A stretch of DNA of 64,000 bases, taken from positions 1,116,001 through 1,180,000 of the forward strand of contig NC_070568.1 in NCBI RefSeq assembly GCF_026914185.1. Direction: 5' to 3'. Made by a program: the position numbers and the translations under genes. The notes below the pieces were generated by a model, which did no database searches, had not been told where the DNA came from, and was given only the letters and a program-made list of their open reading frames with translations. This document shows positions 59,473 through 64,000 of the stretch, piece by piece; within the stretch, counting starts at the first letter, position 1; every line of letters starts with the position of its first letter. The DNA is from Puccinia triticina (lineage: Eukaryota > Basidiomycota > Pucciniomycetes > Pucciniales > Pucciniaceae).

Positions 59473-60065
59473 TATTACATAAATGATCTCAGGTCAGCTG
59501 CCAGTTCTTGCCAGTTGCAAGGTTACCCAAACTTTTATAACACTTCTTTGCATGACTTGAAAGAATTGTTGTGATATATGTGGTGCTCTTTATTGAATGT
59601 TCACATTACCCCCCCCCTCTTTTCTATTTTTTTTATCCATTCTGGCCCTTTGGCGTGGACAATGCTACACCACAGCAGTCCACTGACGTCAGGTTACCGA
59701 TTGTTTTTGCAGGCAGTCTGACCCTCCCTGACCCTGCCAAACTTTGTTGGTTGCCACCTTTCTGCTGCCAAGGTTTTCAGCCACCCTGTTGGCCAGCCAA
59801 CAAACGCTGTTACATGTCCCACTGCCAGCAGGGGCAGGCTGTTGACAGGCTGCCCTTGTTCAAACAAATCTCTCAGTGACTCTCCAGGTCGTGAGATTAT
59901 GTTTTAGGGCATCCAGGAGAGGCCCGTCGGCAATCAGCCGTCGAGCCACCCATCATGTGATGGGTGCGTGAGATCATGTACTCGCACCTCTGCCATGAGA
60001 GGCCGTGAGAGTCCAGGCATGAGACACAAAAAGATCTTCCAAGCAAGGACTGAACCCAATGTTTA

Positions 60066-60223
60066 TGGTATTCAAAATTGCATAAGATTCTTTTTACATA
60101 AAATCATAAACTGCAATTTTGGCTGGGAGATGTCACTTTAAGTTTTATGCACGCTGACATCTCCCAGCCAAAATTGGCTTTATGATTTTATATAAACAGT
60201 GGCATATGCAATTTTGAATACCA
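60066..60223. mobile_element. TA-flanked hairpin miniature element (158 bp)
   Basis: The ends TGGTATTCAAAATTGCATA pair with TATGCAATTTTGAATACCA, and the inner CTGGGAGATGTC pairs with GACATCTCCCAG. TA lies on both sides (60064-60065, 60224-60225). Confidence 0.75.
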
Positions 60224-62008
60224 TATTTGCTGCAGCAGCCCAAGCTTGGAGGCACTGCATCTTCCAACTTGGCCAAAGACCAAACAATTGGTTGGAAGGT
60301 AAAATTTGAGCATAGAATGTGGCATCCTCAAGATGGGCTGATCCAATTTTTAGTCAAAAAAAAAAAAAAAACTCTTCAATTTTTTTTTCTCAAGCTCTTG
60401 CATGAAAGAATAACCTCTGAGATAAATAGGAAATGCAATGCAGGGGGGGGGGGCCTTGACGGCAAGCCGGCAGCAAAGCACAATCATCCTGACCCGGTTG
60501 AGCCTTGACAAGACAGCTTCCGCGTTGGTTTGACAGCCCTGTGAGCTCAGGTCTCCAGTATCAGATGTGTCAGAAAAAAAACTGAACGTTGCAAGACACC
60601 AATGATGTGCTGCCCTGCATTTACATGGCAGCCCAACAGTGTGTCTTATCTTGTTGGGTCGTTGCTCCAAGGGAGCCCAGGACAAGGTCAGCTGACAGGA
60701 AGCAAGAGTTGGGTCAAGCCACCGGGTCGCTGGCAGGCTTGCGGCGGATTGTCCAAGGTGGTTGCCTGTTGTCAAGAACGGCAGCCTGACGGTTGGAGAC
60801 CCTGACAATCATGTGGTGCCCTGCATTTGCACGGCAGCCTGACAGGATGGACACCCTGACATCGTGCTGCCGTGCATTCACACGTTAGGCCGACGTGTGT
60901 CCCTTTGTTGTTGGTTTGTTGGTCCAAGGGAGCCAAAATCGCTCTTGTGGTGTATGTCCATGCAAAAAGGCAAATGTGGGCCCTGCCAGGGGGCTTGTTG
61001 GGTGTTCCGGAGCCCCTTTTACATTTTTTTTGTGTGAGGGGTTGCGCTTGCCTGAACTCCAACCAACCTGTAGCCCCCCGGTTTCCCCTGTTTTGATCAC
61101 CTTCCAACCCCATCAACCTTATCCCTTTTGATACTACTCCGCTCACCAGTCACCCCCAACATATGTATGTACATACTTAGCCCAATCCAATTGACCTCTG
61201 ATCTGATCACCCTTGGATTGGATCACCCAGCCCAGCACACTATGTATATAAACCCACCAGCAGCCAGCCAGACAACTCAGCACAGCCAGCCAGAGCCAGC
61301 CTACCATGACCCCACCCCCACACACCAGCAGCAGCCTAGGAATGAGACGGCACCCTCTCAGCAACAATCTCCAACTGGCTTGCCTTCCTCAGACTCTTAC
61401 CCGCCACTCCCCCCCCCCCCCCCCCCCCAGCAGCACATCTATGTATTTACATACCACACCCTCCAGAAACTGACTTGCAGCCCACAAAGCAAGAATAAAG
61501 CAAAATCTACCAAAATGCAACTCAAATTGTAAAAAACCGCTACTAAGGCCTGATGTGAAAATTGGGTGCAATCCGTATGTGTGGAGCTGAAATGGACCCA
61601 CCTTTTGTGAACAACTCTCATTGCTAGGTTGAACAGGTTGGAGCTGTTGGTTTAAGAATGGGACACTTCCCCAGATGGGGAAACAGAGGAGGGCGCTAAT
61701 TGCATGAAGACAAAATAGACTGCTTCCCTCTAATGTTAAATTTAAAGACTGCTGCTGGAGGTCAAAATCTCTGGATGAGCATGATGGTAGACTGGTGATT
61801 CCATATGAGTTGCGGTGTGCACCATGGAGACTGTAGATGTCAGTTTTATCTGGGGAAGAGGCACAACTGAGCCAAAGGTAAGTTGGGATACGGCAACCAA
61901 AGAGCAGCTGGGGTGCTGAGCACATTTGGAGTCTACTATTGATGTAGCGCTATAAGCTAAGCCCTGCTGCACCTGATCTGGAGCTACCAAGTGAGAGGCC
62001 TTGCATGG
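60224..62008. other. Low-complexity intergenic stretch, no supported gene
   Basis: Holds A-runs (60356-60370), a G-run (60444-60453), a C-run (61409-61429) and repeated GGCAGCCTGACA / CCAGCCAGCC motifs. Open frames on both strands overlap and show no family features. Confidence 0.4.
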
Positions 62009-62300
62009 TTGGTCACTCTCTTGACCATTTCCGCTCAGCAAAGCCGGTCACTCCCTTGTCCGTTTCCACTCACACCATCTAGCGCCACCGTTCACTCTCT
62101 TGACCATTTCCACTCACACCTCTAGTGCCGCCGGTCAGTCTCTTGACCATTTCCACTCAGTGTTGCCAGTCACTCTCTTGACCATTTCCACTCACACACC
62201 GCTGGTCACTGTCTTGGCCATTTCCACTTACACTGTCTAGCGCTGCCAGTCAATCTCTTGACCATTTCCACTCACCCTCTAGTGCTGCTCCATTCCCCAT
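62009..62300 (+). repeat. Minisatellite, about 40-45 bp unit
   Basis: At least seven units built on GTCACTCTCTTGACCATTTC followed by CACTCACACC and CTAGCGC(C) variants. Units differ by substitutions and small deletions. Confidence 0.7.
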
Positions 62301-62598
62301 TCTAATCCCCCTTTGTTCCAATCAACCTCTAGTGAATATGTCTGAATTCAAATCCTCCAATATCATACTATATGGAGATTGAAGCTCCACAACCTCAATT
62401 TCCAAACCTGGCTAGGAAAGCAATTGATAAAATTATTATCAATTTGACTGACACTTGAGTGGAGTCAAAGAAGACAGTTAAACATTTGCAATACATAACC
62501 ACTCCCGGTGTAGATTATGCTTGTAAACGGTGGGAGAACAAGTTCAACATGTTCTGCAACAACACTTTAAATTTCAAGCAAGTCCGTCAAGACGTACA

Positions 62599-63453
62599 CA
62601 CTTCAACCACTACCAGATATCCAGAGTGGGATATCCAGGATACCCTGTATCCCAAAGCACACTCCGTAATAGGAATATGCCAAAGCACACTCCGTAATAG
62701 GAGTATGCCAAAGCACACTCCATTATAGGAGTGCGCCAAAGCACACTCCATTATAGGAGTGCGCCAAAGCACACTCCATTATAGGAGTGCGCCAAAGCAC
62801 ACTCCATTATAGGAGTGCGCCAAAGCACACTCCATTATAGGAGTGCGCCAAAGCACACTCCATTATAGGAGTGTGCCAAAGCACACTCCATTATAGGAGT
62901 GCGCCAAAGCACACTACGTAATAGGAGTGCACACTCCATAATAGGATTGTGCCAAAGCACACTCGTAATAGGAGTGCACACTCCATAATAGGAGTGTGGC
63001 AAAGCACACTCTGTAATAAAAGTGTGCCAAAGCACACTCTGTAATAGGAGTGTGGCAAAGCACACTCTGTAATAGGAGTGTGGCAAAGCACACTCTGTAA
63101 TAGGAGTGTGGCAAAGCACACTCCGTAATAGGAGTGTGGCAAAGCACACTCCGTAATAGGAGTGTGGCAAAGCACACTCCGTAATAGGAGTGTGGCAAAG
63201 CACACTCCGTAATAGGAGTGTGGCAAAGCACACTCCGTAATAGGAGTGTGGCAAAGCACACTCTGTAATAGGAGTGTGGCAAAGCACACTCGTAATAGGA
63301 GTGTGGCAAAGCACACTCTGTAATAGGAGTATGGCAAAGTGTAATAGGAGTGTGCCAAAGCACACTCTGTAATAGGAGTGTGCTTTGGGATACAAGGTAT
63401 CCTGTATTTCTTACTGGATATCCCACTCAGGATATCTGGTAGTGGTTGAAGTG
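62599..63453. mobile_element. CACT-ended element composed of a hairpin array (855 bp)
   Basis: The ends are CACTTCAACCACTACCAGAT and its inverse; the inverted ends run on through GAGTGGGATATCCAG and TATCCCAAAGCACACTC. A 3-bp duplication ACA flanks it (62596-62598 and 63454-63456). Between the ends lies only the 28-bp array. It carries no gene. Confidence 0.85.
62650..63390. repeat. 28-bp tandem array, every unit a hairpin
   Basis: About 26 units, most exactly 28 bp, of the form CAAAGCACACTCCGTAATAG followed by GAGTGTGG. Within a unit CACACTCC pairs with GGAGTGTG around a 6-nt loop. Early units read CATTATAG and GCGC, later ones GTAATAG and GTGG, so the array has two homogenised halves. There are no unique spacers. 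Confidence 0.92.
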
Positions 63454-63678
63454 ACAACATCTTACAGCCAAAAACCATCAATTTAATGTGAATGCTTTGT
63501 TCTTTCTATGTGCATAGAATTATTAGAACTGGGCAGGTGCCCACAGGGGAATCAATCATTTGTTTTTTTGCCTTGGCCCCGGATTTCATTGAGAATTGTT
63601 GGAGGAATGAGAAGTCAACCACTGTGACTTTCCATCACTTTGAGCAAGGCTTGTAACACATCCTGAATTCCCTACAGT

Positions 63679-63861
63679 TCAGGGTGTAAACGGGTTGGGT
63701 TTGGGTTGAAAAACAGGCCCAAACCCAACCCAACAATTTTACAAGACAGGTTGGGTTGGGTTTGGATCATGCCATTTTCTTTAAGAACATGCCCAAACCC
63801 AACCCAAAACCCAACGGGTCTTGGGTCGGTTTTGGCTCGGCCCAACCCATTTACACCCTGA
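63679..63861. mobile_element. hAT-like miniature element, TCAGGGTGTAAA ends (183 bp)
   Basis: The inverted ends are TCAGGGTGTAAACGGGTTGG and,from the right, TCAGGGTGTAAATGGGTTGG. The flanks CCTACAGT (63671-63678) and CCTGCAGT (63862-63869) agree at 7 of 8 positions. The interior is filled with GGGTTGGG / CCCAACCC repeats in both orientations. Confidence 0.75.
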
Positions 63862-64000
63862 CCTGCAGTTCAGGCATTCAGAATTCAAACTCACTTGTCA
63901 CTTCAGGAAGCGTATATGTCAGTGTGCAATTTCTCCATCATATTAAATACATGCATGGCTCCTCCTTAGAGATTGCTGAGTGGACCCAGGTACCCACGGC

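Noticed and set aside
59880..60060. Possible structured RNA or tRNA-like sequence (several GCCGT/ACGGC pairings)
   Set aside because: No cloverleaf with conserved T-loop or anticodon arm could be drawn; no tRNA gene is supported anywhere in the window.
62650..63390. Regular 28-bp repeats resembling a CRISPR array
   Set aside because: There are no unique spacers, no cas genes, and the genome is eukaryotic. The array is a tandem hairpin satellite inside a mobile element.
62835..63481. Minus-strand open frames of 170-196 codons
   Set aside because: They only translate the 28-bp array in three frames (repeats of CHTPITECAL type).

Overview
The window looks like nuclear DNA of a basidiomycete, most probably a rust fungus (Pucciniales). 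Protein genes are split by many short GT-AG introns (about 60-130 nt). The housekeeping genes have fungal-type domain layouts, and they sit as small islands in a large amount of decayed and fresh transposon DNA dominated by hAT elements and many small inverted-repeat elements. The species cannot be fixed from the sequence alone.

Layout. 1-842: 5' part of a tRNA ribosylphosphate transferase gene (RIT1, minus strand, running off the left edge). 0.9-4.0 kb: inverted-repeat elements. 4.2-8.6 kb: dUTPase and an auxin-efflux-carrier-family membrane protein (plus). 9-18 kb: a GC-rich island, a foldback element and a structurally complete hAT element with an 8-bp target duplication. 18.0-20.5 kb: LETM1 (plus). 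21-43 kb: mostly transposon DNA, including a decayed hAT element, foldback elements and a 2.6-kb element starting CACTA that carries a tandem array of perfect palindromes. 42.2-43.8 kb: a second copy of the 3' end of the MRP51 gene, broken by four insertions whose empty sites survive in the parent copy at 49.1-49.7 kb. 44.2-46.7 kb: SURF1 and OPA3, divergently transcribed. 47.4-49.1 kb: one unrecognised three-exon gene and gene fragments. 49.4-52.0 kb: MRP51 and a PPIL1-type cyclophilin, divergently transcribed. 53.3-58.1 kb: a DUF1295 membrane protein and glycyl-tRNA synthetase (both minus). 58.2-64.0 kb: a 5'-truncated LINE, TA-flanked miniature elements, a minisatellite, a second CACT-ended element made almost wholly of 28-bp hairpins, and a hAT-like miniature element.

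Functional theme. Many of the genes act in mitochondria or have a mitochondrial form: LETM1 (ion exchange and morphology), SURF1 (cytochrome oxidase assembly), OPA3, MRP51 (mitoribosome small subunit) and glycyl-tRNA synthetase (the N-terminus suggests dual cytosolic/mitochondrial products). Two tight head-to-head pairs (SURF1/OPA3 and MRP51/PPIL1) probably share promoter regions.

The most unusual content is in the mobile DNA. Two elements with unrelated sequences share CACT ends, 3-bp target duplications and an interior built from regularly spaced hairpins (44-bp and 28-bp periods). A miniature element family with matching ends and 9-bp target duplications occurs four times. The MRP51 duplication gives built-in before/after views of four insertions.
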